The notes: generated by a model from the sequence alone, not told the origin. A stretch of DNA of 64,000 nucleotides from Acidisarcina polymorpha (GCF_003330725.1 NZ_CP030840.1:2480001-2544000), one strand, 5' to 3'. Positions 9,693 to 17,862 are shown, counted from the first letter of the stretch. Translations and numbers: made by a program.

Positions 9693-10576
9693 GCCTGCCC
9701 GGTCTGCTGCGGCATATTCTGGATCACCCGATGAACCGGGGCCGCAGTCTGGGAGCAATAAGCGATTTTCTTTCCTGGCAGGTCCGAAGCCGCCTGGTTG
9801 CAGGTCTCCGAGTCATTCCTTTCGTGAATGACTCGGTGTTGATGGTGCGGCGTGGCATGCATGGCGCCACACTGAACATCTATTGCGGACTGGCGGATTT
9901 CAGCGAGATGAGCTTTCTGCTGCATCTGCTCCGCCCTGAAGATCTTTTTGTGGATGTGGGCGCGAACGTCGGCAGCTACACCGTGTTAGCGTCGGCCGCA
10001 ATCGGCGCCCGATCGATTGCCTTTGAACCCAACCCCGAAACTCTGCCAGGGTTGGCTGCCAATATCGAGGCGAATGGGATCGGAGATCGGGTTGAGATCC
10101 ACCAGGCGGGAGTGGGGGCCAAGTCTGGAGTTCTGCGCTTTGCCGCAAATGGTACCCAAACCCGCATCGCCCCGAATGGCGGGGCCTCTGAGTCCATCTT
10201 CCAATCGCCGGTAACGACATTAAACGAGACCCTCGCGGCATCCACTCCCGCGCTGATCAAAATCGACGTTGAAGGCTTTGAGAGCGATGTCCTCGCCGGC
10301 GCTGGCAGTGTGCTTGGTCGTCCTGCGCTACTCGCGCTGATCATCGAGAACAACGAGGACTGTGTGGCTTTCGGCTTCGCGTCCGACCAGGCACACAAGA
10401 CCCTGGTCTCGTATGGATTTGTGGCTGCTTCCTATTCACCGTTGGAGCGAAAGCTGATGCTGGTCGAGGATTGCGATCCGCGTCCCCAGAATTCGATCTA
10501 CGTGCGGAGCCGATCCGAAGTCGAGTCGCGACTGCGCTCCGCTCCAGCTTTTCGCGTGAGAGAAACCCTGATTTAG
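9689..10576 (+). CDS. FkbM-family SAM-dependent methyltransferase
   Basis: A 295-residue methyltransferase of the FkbM type. The SAM-binding motif is LFVDVGANVGSYTVLAS, with the acidic end of strand 2 in AFEPNP. The FkbM-typical LIKIDVEGFESDVLAGA motif follows in the second half. I chose GTG at 9689, which overlaps the TGA of the upstream ABC-F gene in GTGA and suggests translational coupling. The frame stays open to 9644, which would make a 49-bp overlap, and ATG 9731 is another option. FkbM enzymes O-methylate sugars, lipids or natural products; the acceptor is unknown here. The link to the ABC-F gene is by operon only. Confidence 0.88.
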   Translation: MSLPGLLRHILDHPMNRGRSLGAISDFLSWQVRSRLVAGLRVIPFVNDSVLMVRRGMHGATLNIYCGLADFSEMSFLLHLLRPEDLFVDVGANVGSYTVLASAAIGARSIAFEPNPETLPGLAANIEANGIGDRVEIHQAGVGAKSGVLRFAANGTQTRIAPNGGASESIFQSPVTTLNETLAASTPALIKIDVEGFESDVLAGAGSVLGRPALLALIIENNEDCVAFGFASDQAHKTLVSYGFVAASYSPLERKLMLVEDCDPRPQNSIYVRSRSEVESRLRSAPAFRVRETLI

Positions 10577-10615
10577 CGGCAGCGGTTCTAAGTCACTATG
10601 GGCAACTGTGGTGCG

Positions 10616-10637
10616 CGAGCGCAGGGTCATGCGCTCG
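10616..10637. terminator. Stem-loop between convergent genes
   Basis: CGAGCGC (10616-10622) pairs perfectly with GCGCTCG (10631-10637) around an 8-base loop. It lies between the 3' ends of the FkbM and TonB-like genes. No U-tract is present. Confidence 0.4.
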
Positions 10638-10662
10638 AAGGATCTTCCGTGAATCCACCGGG

Positions 10663-11274
10663 CTAGGCCGGTCCATAGTGAAAATGAAGTTCCTGGATCG
10701 AGGCTACCGGAATGCCATCCTTGGTGGCTGGCCGAAACTTCCAACCTCGTACGGTGTCCGCTACCATGCCTTCCACACCATATCCAAGTGATTGAAGAAT
10801 CTGCAGATCGGCAACTTTCCCGGTTGGATCGATGGTGATATCGATGACCACATCGCCTTGGGCGCCGCGGGGAAGGCGCGAGAGATCCGGTTTCGGACTT
10901 GGAGAGTAAGTGGTAAGAGCGATCTGGATGTCTTCGTTCCCGAGAGCGTCGTTGGCTTCGGTGCCGGACTTGCCGGTACTAGCAGAGGTGGCTTCGTTCG
11001 TCAGCACGGGCGCCGGTGCTGTTGCAGGCAGCGTCAATTTAGGTTTCGCGGGGCGAACCGGAGCTGACTTCCGTTTGGGTGCGGGTGGCGATGAAGCGGT
11101 TCCGCCGGGCAGGTAGGATAGTTCGATCCGAGTACCGTGAGAGGTGCCGGGCAGCGAAGCTCGATAACGCACGGCTCCAGTCGGCCTTAGAAGAAGAGCG
11201 AGTAAGAGGCCATGAACGACCACTGACAAGATGATCCGTCGCTGCACTGGAGTTCGAATCGGAAGTTCAAACAT
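10663..11274 (-). CDS. TonB-like energy transducer
   Basis: 203 residues with the standard TonB layout: a short cytoplasmic N-terminus, one membrane helix (IILSVVVHGLLLALLL, about residues 14-30), a Pro/Ala/Lys-rich periplasmic spacer (about 60-110), and a C-terminal TonB domain. The last 75 residues carry GDVVIDITIDPTGKVADLQI and a VRGWKFRPATKDGIPV stretch, which match the TonB C-terminal fold. It would transmit proton-motive energy from ExbB/ExbD to outer-membrane receptors such as the Oar-like proteins in this window. No exbBD lies nearby. The start is the ATG at 11274 with AGGA about 9 bases upstream. Confidence 0.85.
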   Translation of the reverse strand: MFELPIRTPVQRRIILSVVVHGLLLALLLRPTGAVRYRASLPGTSHGTRIELSYLPGGTASSPPAPKRKSAPVRPAKPKLTLPATAPAPVLTNEATSASTGKSGTEANDALGNEDIQIALTTYSPSPKPDLSRLPRGAQGDVVIDITIDPTGKVADLQILQSLGYGVEGMVADTVRGWKFRPATKDGIPVASIQELHFHYGPA

Positions 11275-11576
11275 GCTTGAAGGTCCTTAACTCGTGGCTC
11301 AGAGCTGTTACTTAGACTCAGAGTTTCCTTTTCGGGCGTCAAGCCCTAAGAGGAAAGCGCGTATTTCGAGTGTCCATATGGTCTCAGAGTGAATGGTCTC
11401 AGAGTGAAAACCATCTCTAAAAGCAGTATTCTTGTTACTTGCAGTACTTACTTGCCGATACCTGGATGAGGTGTAGGATGACTCGGAGCGGCCGAGAAGA
11501 CCCCTAAGCTCCACAGCTCGGGCAACCTCTCGTAAACAAACTACATCTATACCCCTGAATACAATAGGACATCACT
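11275..11576. other. Intergenic region between divergent genes
   Basis: 302 bp separate the TonB-like gene (minus) and the response regulator (plus). It must hold both promoters, but I see no convincing pair of hexamers. The only structure noted is the 15-bp direct repeat at 11378-11407. Confidence 0.6.
11378..11407. repeat. 15-bp tandem direct repeat, two copies
   Basis: ATGGTCTCAGAGTGA occurs at 11378-11392 and again without a gap at 11393-11407. It could be a regulator site duplicated in tandem or a simple replication duplication. Confidence 0.7.
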
Positions 11577-11987
11577 TTGACAGTTCCCATCTGCAAGACT
11601 GAACGAACTCCTGTGAACATCCTGCTCGTTGATGATGACGCCATTCAGGCATCGACGCGGCAGGCAATTCTCGAGCGCGCCGGCTTGTCAGTGGACGTAG
11701 CGACAAATGGCCGCGACGCCCTCTCGTTCGTTCAGTCGCCGGATGGATATTCCGTAAGCTTAGTTATTACCGACCATCTGATGCCGGTGATGAATGGTCC
11801 GGAATTCGTTCGATCGCTGCGCGAGAGTGGATACAAATTCCCGGTCGTAGTACTAAGCGGTTATGCGGATGCCGAGGAATCATACGACTCGCTCGAGGTT
11901 GTCTTCCGCGTCAAACCTTTTCCTCCAGATCAGTTGATCGCGCTGGCGCAGTATCTGGTCGGCAACTCGGAGCGTCGCACCGCCTAA
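11577..11987 (+). CDS. Single-domain response regulator (CheY-like receiver)
   Basis: 136 residues that form one receiver domain and nothing else. The acidic cluster is in ILLVDDDA, the phospho-acceptor aspartate in VITDHLMPVMNG, the conserved Ser/Thr position in VVLSGYAD, and the lysine in RVKPFPPD. The start is taken as TTG 11577 because AGGA lies at 11566-11569, 7 bases upstream; GTG 11613, directly before NILLVDDD, is the alternative. With no output domain it must act by protein contact or phosphotransfer. No histidine kinase is adjacent. The DinB-like gene follows on the same strand. Confidence 0.88.
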   Translation: MTVPICKTERTPVNILLVDDDAIQASTRQAILERAGLSVDVATNGRDALSFVQSPDGYSVSLVITDHLMPVMNGPEFVRSLRESGYKFPVVVLSGYADAEESYDSLEVVFRVKPFPPDQLIALAQYLVGNSERRTA

Positions 11988-12018
11988 GGTGTGGTAGATT
12001 GCCGAGGAGGGAACTTCT

Positions 12019-12507
12019 TTGGACGTCTCTCCTTCTACTTTTGGACCTGAGGATGACGGGCTCGTTCGGGCCTTTGACATTCATTCCCGAATCACCATCT
12101 ACCTTATTGAAAATCTCGACCCCGCCGCCTGGAGGGCCGAGCCGCCAGGTGGTAAGGGCCGTAACATTGCCGCGTTGGCGGCCCACATTCACACCGTTCA
12201 CGGGATGTGGCTGAAGGCATCCGGCAGCACTGAGTTACCCATTCCGCTTAACAAGATCACCGTCATGCCTGATGAAGCGATCGCCGGATTGAGGGCGACG
12301 TCCGCGGCTTTAAGTAAACTGATTGCGACCTCTCTCAAATCGGGAAACCGGGTCAAGAACTTCAAGCCCGATACCGCGGCTTTCGTCGGATATCTGATCG
12401 CGCACGACTCTCATCACCGCGGACAGATGGCCACCCTCGCCCGTCAGGTGGGGTTCCCACTTTCGAGGAAGGTCAATTTTGGATTGTGGGAGTGGGGCGT
12501 GCGCTGA
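12019..12507 (+). CDS. DinB-like family protein
   Basis: 162 residues of the DinB four-helix-bundle superfamily. The three-histidine metal site is suggested by AALAAHIHTVHGMWL (about residues 50-64) and HDSHHRGQM near residue 135. Such proteins are often thiol-dependent metalloenzymes; here no catalytic role can be named. The start is the TTG at 12019, decided by a perfect GAGGAGG (12004-12010) 8 bases upstream. It follows the response regulator by 31 bp and may share its transcript. The name DinB here is a fold family, not the translesion polymerase. Confidence 0.8.
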   Translation: MDVSPSTFGPEDDGLVRAFDIHSRITIYLIENLDPAAWRAEPPGGKGRNIAALAAHIHTVHGMWLKASGSTELPIPLNKITVMPDEAIAGLRATSAALSKLIATSLKSGNRVKNFKPDTAAFVGYLIAHDSHHRGQMATLARQVGFPLSRKVNFGLWEWGVR

Positions 12508-12532
12508 AATCGCCTCGCTGTCATAGCTCCGG

Positions 12533-12560
12533 TTGCAAGTCCATAAATTGACAATATAAC
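12533..12560 (+). promoter_or_regulatory. Candidate sigma-70 promoter for the ccm operon
   Basis: TTGCAA (12533-12538) and TATAAC (12555-12560) are separated by 16 bp and lie 52 bp before the ccmF ATG. The surrounding stretch is unusually AT-rich for this window. Confidence 0.4.
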
Positions 12561-12612
12561 TTGCTACATTGCGGCAACAGGCATCGCTCTGCGAAGATAG
12601 TGAGAGAATCCT

Positions 12613-14661
12613 ATGCCGGAATTAGGTAGCTTCGCCCTTTTGCTTGCCCTCGTCTTGAGCGGCTATACGCTTGTGGCTGGAGCTATTGCTCTCCGCCAGC
12701 TCTCCACCGGGCGCGGCGGAAGGATCTCACCGGAGCGTCTCGCGGAGACTGCCCGGCGGGCTGGCATCGCGAGTTTCCTCGCGGTCTCGGTAGCGGCGTT
12801 CGCGTTGCTGTGGGCGGCGTTCACCAATGATTTTTCGGTCGCCTACATCCTTCACCACACCAATCGCGCGCTTCCGGGCCCCTACAAATTTGCCGCGCTT
12901 TGGTCGGGACAAGAGGGTTCGCTTCTACTCTGGGCATGGCTGCTGGCCACCTACGGATTGGTGCTACGGCTGCGGCATAAGGTGGACGTGCGACTGACCG
13001 CTTTCGCTTCGACCATCCTCGCGGGCATTCAGCTTTTCTTCCTTTTGCTACTGAATTTTGCCGCGACGCCGTTTTCGCTGGTCTCGGGAACCATTCCTCC
13101 TGATGGCTTCGGTCTCAATCCGCTGCTTCAGTATCCCGAGATGGTGATTCATCCGCCGATGCTCTATCTCGGCTATGTGGGCTTCAGCGTGCCGTTTGCT
13201 TTTGCCCTCGGCGCGTTGATGATGCGCTACCCGGGCGAGAAGTGGATCCACATTACGCGGCGATGGACGATGGTGACCTGGCTTTTCCTGACCTGCGGCA
13301 TCGTGCTCGGTATGCACTGGGCTTATGCAGTCTTAGGCTGGGGCGGCTACTGGGGCTGGGACCCGGTCGAGAACGCCTCGCTGATGCCGTGGCTCACTGG
13401 CACCGCTTTTCTGCATTCGGTGATGATGCAGGAGAAGCGCGGCATGATGAAGTCGTGGAATGTCTGGCTGATCTTCTCGACGTTTCTACTGACGGTGCTG
13501 GGAACGCTGCTGACGCGGTCGGGACTGGTCAGCAGCGTTCACGCTTTTGCCGAATCGAACATCGGGACGTGGTTTTGGATCTTCATGGTGGTGGTGCTGG
13601 CGGTCTGTATCTTTACGTTCGTCCTCAACCGCGACCATCTGAAGACGGAGCACAAACTCGAAGCGCTGGTCTCGCGCGAATCGAGCTTCTTGTTCAATAA
13701 CCTGGTGTTGCTGGCCGCCTGTTTCACGATCCTGTGGGGAACGCTCTTCCCGGTGCTGTCGGAGTATGTGCAGGGCAATAAAGTCACGATGGGTGCCCCC
13801 TGGTATAACCGGGTTGCGGTGCCGATCGGCCTCTTTTTGCTGTTCCTCACCGGCGTAGGCCCGGTGCTTGCCTGGCGTAGCACTTCGTTCAAGAGCATTC
13901 GCAAAAACTTCCTATTGCCGAGCGCCGCTGGTCTCGTCACGGCGGTGGTGCTGATGCTGGTTGGGGTTCGTCCGTGGCAGGACGAAGGCATGTTCTACTC
14001 GTTGGTCTGCTATTCGCTGGGCGCCTTGGTGATCACTGCGATCTCTTCGGAGTTTCTGCGGGGCGCGGCGGTGATCCAGCGTCATACCGGCCAGAACCTC
14101 TTTGCTTCGATGCTGCAACTCACTCGACGCAACTCGCGCCGGTATGGCGGCTACATCGTGCATCTTGGCATCGTGGTGATGTTTATCGGCTTTGCTGGGC
14201 AAGCCTTCAACCAGAGCGTCGAGAAAGAACTCGGCGTAGGAGAAGCGCTGAACATCGGGCCGTATCGCCTTGTTTCGCAGAGCTTTACCCAGGATTCCAA
14301 TCCGAACTTCGACACGGAATATTCGCTGCTGGATGTCTACCGGAAGGGCAACAAAGTGACGCAGCTCGCGCCCGAGAGACGGTTCTACCAGGCCAGCCAA
14401 ACCACGCAGACGATGGTGGCGAATCATTCGACGTTGGCGTGGGACCTCTATGTTGTCTATGAAGGAAAGAATCCGGATAGCGGGCTGCCGATCATCAAGG
14501 TCTTCTTGAATCCGTTGGTCGCCTGGATTTGGATTGGCGTGTTTATCGTCATTGTCGGCACCGTTGCTGCGTTGACGCCCAACCTGCAGACGGCATTGGC
14601 AACGGCGCGGGTGAAGGCTGTCATTCCCCGGGATGCGGCAGTGGCAGGGAGTGGCGATTGA
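12613..14661 (+). CDS. ccmF: Cytochrome c-type biogenesis protein CcmF (haem lyase subunit)
   Basis: 682-residue polytopic membrane protein that, with CcmH, attaches haem to apocytochrome c on the periplasmic side. The haem-handling WWD signature is plain: LGWGGYWGWDPVENASLMPW at about residues 242-261. It is followed by LTGTAFLHSVMMQEKRGMMKSWN, typical of CcmF, and by LGTLLTRSGLVSSVHAF, which holds a conserved periplasmic-loop histidine. Conserved histidines outside the WWD region (for example in EMVIHPPMLYLGYVG) match the family. The length fits CcmF (~650) rather than CcmC. It heads an operon: its TGA overlaps the next ATG by one base. CcmA-E are not in the window. Confidence 0.95.
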   Translation: MPELGSFALLLALVLSGYTLVAGAIALRQLSTGRGGRISPERLAETARRAGIASFLAVSVAAFALLWAAFTNDFSVAYILHHTNRALPGPYKFAALWSGQEGSLLLWAWLLATYGLVLRLRHKVDVRLTAFASTILAGIQLFFLLLLNFAATPFSLVSGTIPPDGFGLNPLLQYPEMVIHPPMLYLGYVGFSVPFAFALGALMMRYPGEKWIHITRRWTMVTWLFLTCGIVLGMHWAYAVLGWGGYWGWDPVENASLMPWLTGTAFLHSVMMQEKRGMMKSWNVWLIFSTFLLTVLGTLLTRSGLVSSVHAFAESNIGTWFWIFMVVVLAVCIFTFVLNRDHLKTEHKLEALVSRESSFLFNNLVLLAACFTILWGTLFPVLSEYVQGNKVTMGAPWYNRVAVPIGLFLLFLTGVGPVLAWRSTSFKSIRKNFLLPSAAGLVTAVVLMLVGVRPWQDEGMFYSLVCYSLGALVITAISSEFLRGAAVIQRHTGQNLFASMLQLTRRNSRRYGGYIVHLGIVVMFIGFAGQAFNQSVEKELGVGEALNIGPYRLVSQSFTQDSNPNFDTEYSLLDVYRKGNKVTQLAPERRFYQASQTTQTMVANHSTLAWDLYVVYEGKNPDSGLPIIKVFLNPLVAWIWIGVFIVIVGTVAALTPNLQTALATARVKAVIPRDAAVAGSGD

Positions 14662-15152
14662 TGTTTCGTTCTAGAGCGGTTTCGAGAAAAAATGGATTTA
14701 CGCGGATCGCCCAACTATCGGTCCTGGCGATTATAGTGGCTCTGACCACAGCGGCGGCGGATCCCACTGCGCGCTTCGACAAGCTCGGTCATCAATTAAT
14801 GTGCAGTTGTGGTTGCAACCAGATTCTGCTGGAATGCAATCACGTGGGCTGCCCACTTTCCGACGGTATGCGGCACGAACTGATGGCCGGCGTGGACAAG
14901 GGCGACAACGATAGCCTGATTTTTCAGTCCTTCGTGCAAAAGTATGGGCCGACGGTGCTCGCCGCGCCTGGCGGGACCGGCTTCAATATCGTGGCGTGGA
15001 TCATGCCGTTTGCAGTTTTATTATTGGGCATTGGCGGTACGGCGATGTTGATTCGTCGCTGGAGGCTGCGGAGCGTCCCCATGCCGTTGCCGTCGACGGT
15101 ATCCCGGTTCGGGGACATCCGGGAACGCATCCGCCGCGAGACGGAAATATAG
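14661..15152 (+). CDS. ccmH: CcmH-like thiol-disulfide component of cytochrome c maturation
   Basis: 163 residues starting at the ATG that overlaps the ccmF stop (TGATG). An N-terminal signal anchor is followed by the CcmH/NrfF domain with the redox motif in LMCSCGCNQILLECNHVGC. A second hydrophobic helix (IVAWIMPFAVLLLGIGGTAM) anchors the C-terminus. The classical motif is LRCxxCQNQ; here the cysteine block is CSCGC plus two more cysteines shortly after, so the redox pair is not obvious. The role would be to reduce apocytochrome CxxCH thiols for ligation by CcmF. The frame is open upstream to 14529 inside ccmF, but that extension is not used. Confidence 0.88.
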   Translation: MFRSRAVSRKNGFTRIAQLSVLAIIVALTTAAADPTARFDKLGHQLMCSCGCNQILLECNHVGCPLSDGMRHELMAGVDKGDNDSLIFQSFVQKYGPTVLAAPGGTGFNIVAWIMPFAVLLLGIGGTAMLIRRWRLRSVPMPLPSTVSRFGDIRERIRRETEI

Positions 15153-15173
15153 GCCACTCTGCCGACATCGATG

Positions 15174-15182
15174 TGGCATAAT
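15174..15182 (+). promoter_or_regulatory. Extended -10 element before the antitoxin gene
   Basis: TGGCATAAT fits an extended -10 (TGn plus CATAAT) and lies 6 bases before the antitoxin ATG at 15189. The CATCGATG palindrome (15166-15173) and the inverted repeat GCCAC (15153-15157)/GTGGC (15173-15177) sit on top of it, as expected for autorepression by the antitoxin. Confidence 0.4.
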
Positions 15183-15188
15183 GGCCCT

Positions 15189-15599
15189 ATGGCCACTTTA
15201 ACGGAAGGCGGCGCGCCTCGAATCGATGCCCCACCTCGGATCGATTTGGATGCGCTTGAAGCTGGGCTGCCCCTGACTACGATCAATGACTTCCTGGAGG
15301 GTTCCGGTCTCCAGTTCAAAGACATCTATGATGTCGTGATCCCAGCCCGCACGCTTAAGCATCGCAGGGCCCGGCAGGAGCCGCTCAATCTTGACGAGTC
15401 TGACAAGTTTGCCCGGCTGGTTCGCGTTTATCAGGTGACTTTGAGGGTGTTTGGGGATAAGGACAAGGCGCTTCACTGGCTGAATCGGCCGAAGCACCGC
15501 TTTGATGAGCGGACGCCAATCCAGATGCTGCGCACGGAAGTCGGCGGACGCCTGGTGGAAGAGATGCTGATCCAGATAGACGAAGGTATGTTTGCCTGA
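15189..15599 (+). CDS. Antitoxin with Xre/MbcA/ParS toxin-binding domain (DUF2384)
   Basis: 136 residues from the ATG at 15189; a GTG at 15171 is in frame but lies over a palindrome. The N-terminal half is a small helical region of the kind that carries the Xre-like DNA-binding part in this family. The C-terminal half is the DUF2384 toxin-binding domain: LVRVYQVTLRVFGDKDKALH, then WLNRP, TPIQMLRTEVGGRLVEEML and a final IDEGMFA, which is very typical. It neutralises the RES toxin encoded immediately downstream and probably represses its own promoter. The 3' end overlaps the toxin gene by 8 bp. The pair sits between ccmH and a ccmI-like gene, which is an unusual place for it. Confidence 0.9.
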   Translation: MATLTEGGAPRIDAPPRIDLDALEAGLPLTTINDFLEGSGLQFKDIYDVVIPARTLKHRRARQEPLNLDESDKFARLVRVYQVTLRVFGDKDKALHWLNRPKHRFDERTPIQMLRTEVGGRLVEEMLIQIDEGMFA

Positions 15600-16071
15600 A
15601 GGGATCGATCTTCGCGAATTATGGAGGGTTAGCAATTACCATTCGCTAGCTGGTCTAGGTGGCAGACTTGCCGGCGGCCGCTGGCATACTGCCGGCCATT
15701 CGATTGTCTACCTTGCAGAATCGGCAGCCGGGGCGCTGCTTGAAGTGCTGGTTCATCTCGACCTCGAAGACGCCGAACTGCCAACTTCGTACAATCTCAT
15801 GAGAGTGGTGGTCGCTGGAGATATCGAGATAGAACAGTTGCAAAGTCCAGCGGATTCTTCCTGGAGACACAACTGGAAGACGACTCAGTGGATCGGGGAT
15901 GAATGGCTCAGATCGGCTCGAACTGCGCTCGCGGAGGTCCCGTCTGCAATCATGCCCAAGACCAGGAATTACCTCTTGAATCCAGAACATCCTGAAGCGG
16001 AGCGAACCCAAATAGCCGAGGTCATCCCGGCCGATTTCGACCTTCGCCTCATCAGAAAGGCCCGACCATGA
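15592..16071 (+). CDS. RES-domain toxin (NAD-degrading)
   Basis: 159 residues. The RES family is named after conserved Arg, Glu and Ser, all present: Arg30 in GGRWH, Glu51 in LLEVLVHL and Ser118 in VPSAIMP. Tyr40 (IVYLAE) and the NYLLNPEHP motif near the end are also typical. Characterised RES toxins (such as MbcT and the Pseudomonas Res protein) destroy NAD+ and stall growth. The start is TTG 15592, overlapping the antitoxin gene by 8 bp, since the domain begins almost at once (ELWRVSNYH). Its TGA overlaps the ATG of the next gene in ATGA, so toxin and the ccmI-like gene appear translationally coupled. Confidence 0.92.
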   Translation: MPEGIDLRELWRVSNYHSLAGLGGRLAGGRWHTAGHSIVYLAESAAGALLEVLVHLDLEDAELPTSYNLMRVVVAGDIEIEQLQSPADSSWRHNWKTTQWIGDEWLRSARTALAEVPSAIMPKTRNYLLNPEHPEAERTQIAEVIPADFDLRLIRKARP

Positions 16072-16340
16072 TCATCGTAGCCTGCGGAATCCTTCTCATT
16101 GCCGTCTTCACCTATGTTTTTTGGCCGGAGCGGAACAGTGCGCAGCAGCCGCAGAAGACGCGGCTGGAGTTCCTCGGCGAACGGAAGCAAGTCGTCTACG
16201 ATAATCTTCGCGACTTGAATTTCGAATATCGAGCCGGGAAGTATCCCGAAGAAGACTATGCTGCCCAGCGCGCCTCGCTTGAGAATGAGGCGGCTGAAGT
16301 GATCGCCGAGATCGATTTGCTGGAAGCGCAGCCGCGCTGA
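16068..16340 (+). CDS. CcmI-like N-terminal membrane stub
   Basis: 90 residues: one N-terminal membrane helix (about residues 1-19, ending in FWPER) then a charged, helical, probably coiled-coil region (DNLRDLNFEYRAGKYPEEDY followed by a further helix). The pattern of a helix followed by LxxLxxEYxAGKxxxxxYxxxR resembles the N-terminal part of CcmI, without its periplasmic TPR domain. In the Ccm system CcmI chaperones apocytochrome to CcmF/H; a stub like this could hold part of the complex together. It is within the ccm operon, its ATG overlapping the toxin stop (ATGA). The assignment rests on the layout and neighbours more than on residues. Confidence 0.7.
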   Translation: MIIVACGILLIAVFTYVFWPERNSAQQPQKTRLEFLGERKQVVYDNLRDLNFEYRAGKYPEEDYAAQRASLENEAAEVIAEIDLLEAQPR

Positions 16341-16384
16341 AGGGGCACGTCTCCGGAAACAAATTAGAATCGCTGCTAGCGATC

Positions 16385-17767
16385 ATGAACCCACACTTCC
16401 GCGTACGCCGCCTTGTCAGTCTTCTCCTACTCCTCACCCCTTTCCCTGCGTTGGCCGCCTCGATCACCGGGACGGTCACCAACAAGACGGTCAACAAGCC
16501 AGCGAGCGGCGATAAGGTCGTGCTGATCCAGCTCGCGGGCGGGATGAAGGAATCGAACACCACGACCACCGACGCCCATGGTGCGTTCACACTGGAGCTT
16601 CCCGATGCGGGTCCCCATTTGATCCGGGTCGACCACGAGAAGGCGGGATACTTCCATATCGCGCCGCCCGGTACGCAATCCGTGGATGTCGACGTGTACG
16701 ACGTTGCCGAGAAGGTGCAGGGGGTGACGACCGAGGCGAACGTGATGCGGCTCGAGGCCGATCAGCAGGGGCTGCACGTCATTGAGAATTATTTCGTCAA
16801 GAATGCTTCTACGCCGCCTCGCACTCAGCTGAGCACTCACGCTTACGAGATCTACCTGCCGGATGGCGCTCAGTTGGAGGGTTCAGCGGCGATGGCGCCG
16901 GGTGGCATGCCGGTTTCTTCTTCTCCAGTGCCGCTCGGCGATAAGGGCCACTATGCCTTTGTCTTTCCGATTCGACCAGGCGAGACCCGTTTTCAGGTGA
17001 GCTATAAGCTTCCGTATACGGGCAGCTATAAGTTCGAGCAGCGGGTTGCGATCCCGGCTGAGAATTTCGCAGTGCTGATGCCGAAGAGCATGAAGTTCAC
17101 GCCGTCAACGGCGACGCCCTTTCAACCAGTCAATGATGATGTGAACGCGCAGACGTTTCTGGCGAAGAATGTTGCTCCGTCGCAGCCGCTGGAGTTTACT
17201 GTCTCGGGATTGGGGGCGATGCCGCGAGAGGCGCAGGGACAGCCGACCGAGGGACAGGGTGGCCCCGCGGCCGGGGCTCCTGCGCAAGCTGGAGGCGCCG
17301 AGCAGCCGGCCTCCCCGGAAGCAGGCAGCGCGGCGGCGGCGAGCGATACGCGGCCTGGAGGCGGTCTGGGAAATCCCATCGACACTCCCGATCCGCTGAC
17401 GAAATACCGGTGGTGGATCCTCGGCAGCTTGTCGCTGGTGCTTGCCGCGGCTGCGGCTTTCTTTCTGAGGAGCCAGCCAGCGGCTGTCGCTGTGGCTGCA
17501 AGTTCCGGGTCAACGGCTTCGCCGTTCATGCCAGCGCCGGCAGGAGACTTCGCCAATGCCAGCAGCCCGGCGCCGGTATCTCCAATGCATCCCGCAGCAG
17601 CTACGCCGCGGGCGGCGCTACTCTCGGTGCTGAAAGAAGAACTCTTCGCGCTCGAGACGGAGCGCCTGGAGGGCACGCTGACGGATCCGGAATACACCGA
17701 GCTGAAGGGGGCATTCGAGACGGTGTTGCGGCGAGCGCTGGCGCGGGAGACTTCCACCTCCGCTTAG
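16385..17767 (+). CDS. Membrane-anchored protein with carboxypeptidase-regulatory-like domain
   Basis: 460 residues. A signal peptide (LVSLLLLLTPFPALAA) leads into a beta-sandwich of the carboxypeptidase regulatory type (SITGTVTNKT to about residue 100). A second beta-rich region (about 100-265) follows, then a Pro/Ala/Gly-rich low-complexity linker (about 275-330), one membrane helix (WWILGSLSLVLAAAAAFFL, near 343) and a cytoplasmic tail. The tail ends in a helical segment (LLSVLKEELFALETERLEGT) whose LEGTLTDPEYTELKGAFE part resembles the short CcmI-like helix of the previous gene. It follows that gene by 44 bp and is probably the last gene of the ccm operon. The function is unknown; a role in presenting cytochromes or haem outside the membrane is only a guess. 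Confidence 0.75.
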   Translation: MNPHFRVRRLVSLLLLLTPFPALAASITGTVTNKTVNKPASGDKVVLIQLAGGMKESNTTTTDAHGAFTLELPDAGPHLIRVDHEKAGYFHIAPPGTQSVDVDVYDVAEKVQGVTTEANVMRLEADQQGLHVIENYFVKNASTPPRTQLSTHAYEIYLPDGAQLEGSAAMAPGGMPVSSSPVPLGDKGHYAFVFPIRPGETRFQVSYKLPYTGSYKFEQRVAIPAENFAVLMPKSMKFTPSTATPFQPVNDDVNAQTFLAKNVAPSQPLEFTVSGLGAMPREAQGQPTEGQGGPAAGAPAQAGGAEQPASPEAGSAAAASDTRPGGGLGNPIDTPDPLTKYRWWILGSLSLVLAAAAAFFLRSQPAAVAVAASSGSTASPFMPAPAGDFANASSPAPVSPMHPAAATPRAALLSVLKEELFALETERLEGTLTDPEYTELKGAFETVLRRALARETSTSA

Positions 17768-17805
17768 GAGAAGCAGGGTGCGTGAGATCCTAGGCAGCCA
17801 GACGC

Positions 17806-17841
17806 AAAAAAGGATGGCCCAAGTGGAGGCCGTCCTTTTTT
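17806..17841. terminator. Bidirectional intrinsic terminator
   Basis: GGATGGCC (17812-17819) pairs with GGCCGTCC (17828-17835), with one G-T pair. The stem is flanked by six A on the left and six T on the right, so each strand reads as stem-loop plus U-tract. It separates the ccm operon (plus) from the receptor gene (minus). Confidence 0.85.
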
Positions 17842-17862
17842 GGTATGGGTTGGAAAAACCGG

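Noticed and set aside
12019-12507. DinB as a translesion DNA polymerase
   Set aside because: The protein is only 162 residues and has the three-histidine bundle motif, so it belongs to the DinB-like fold family and is not polymerase IV.
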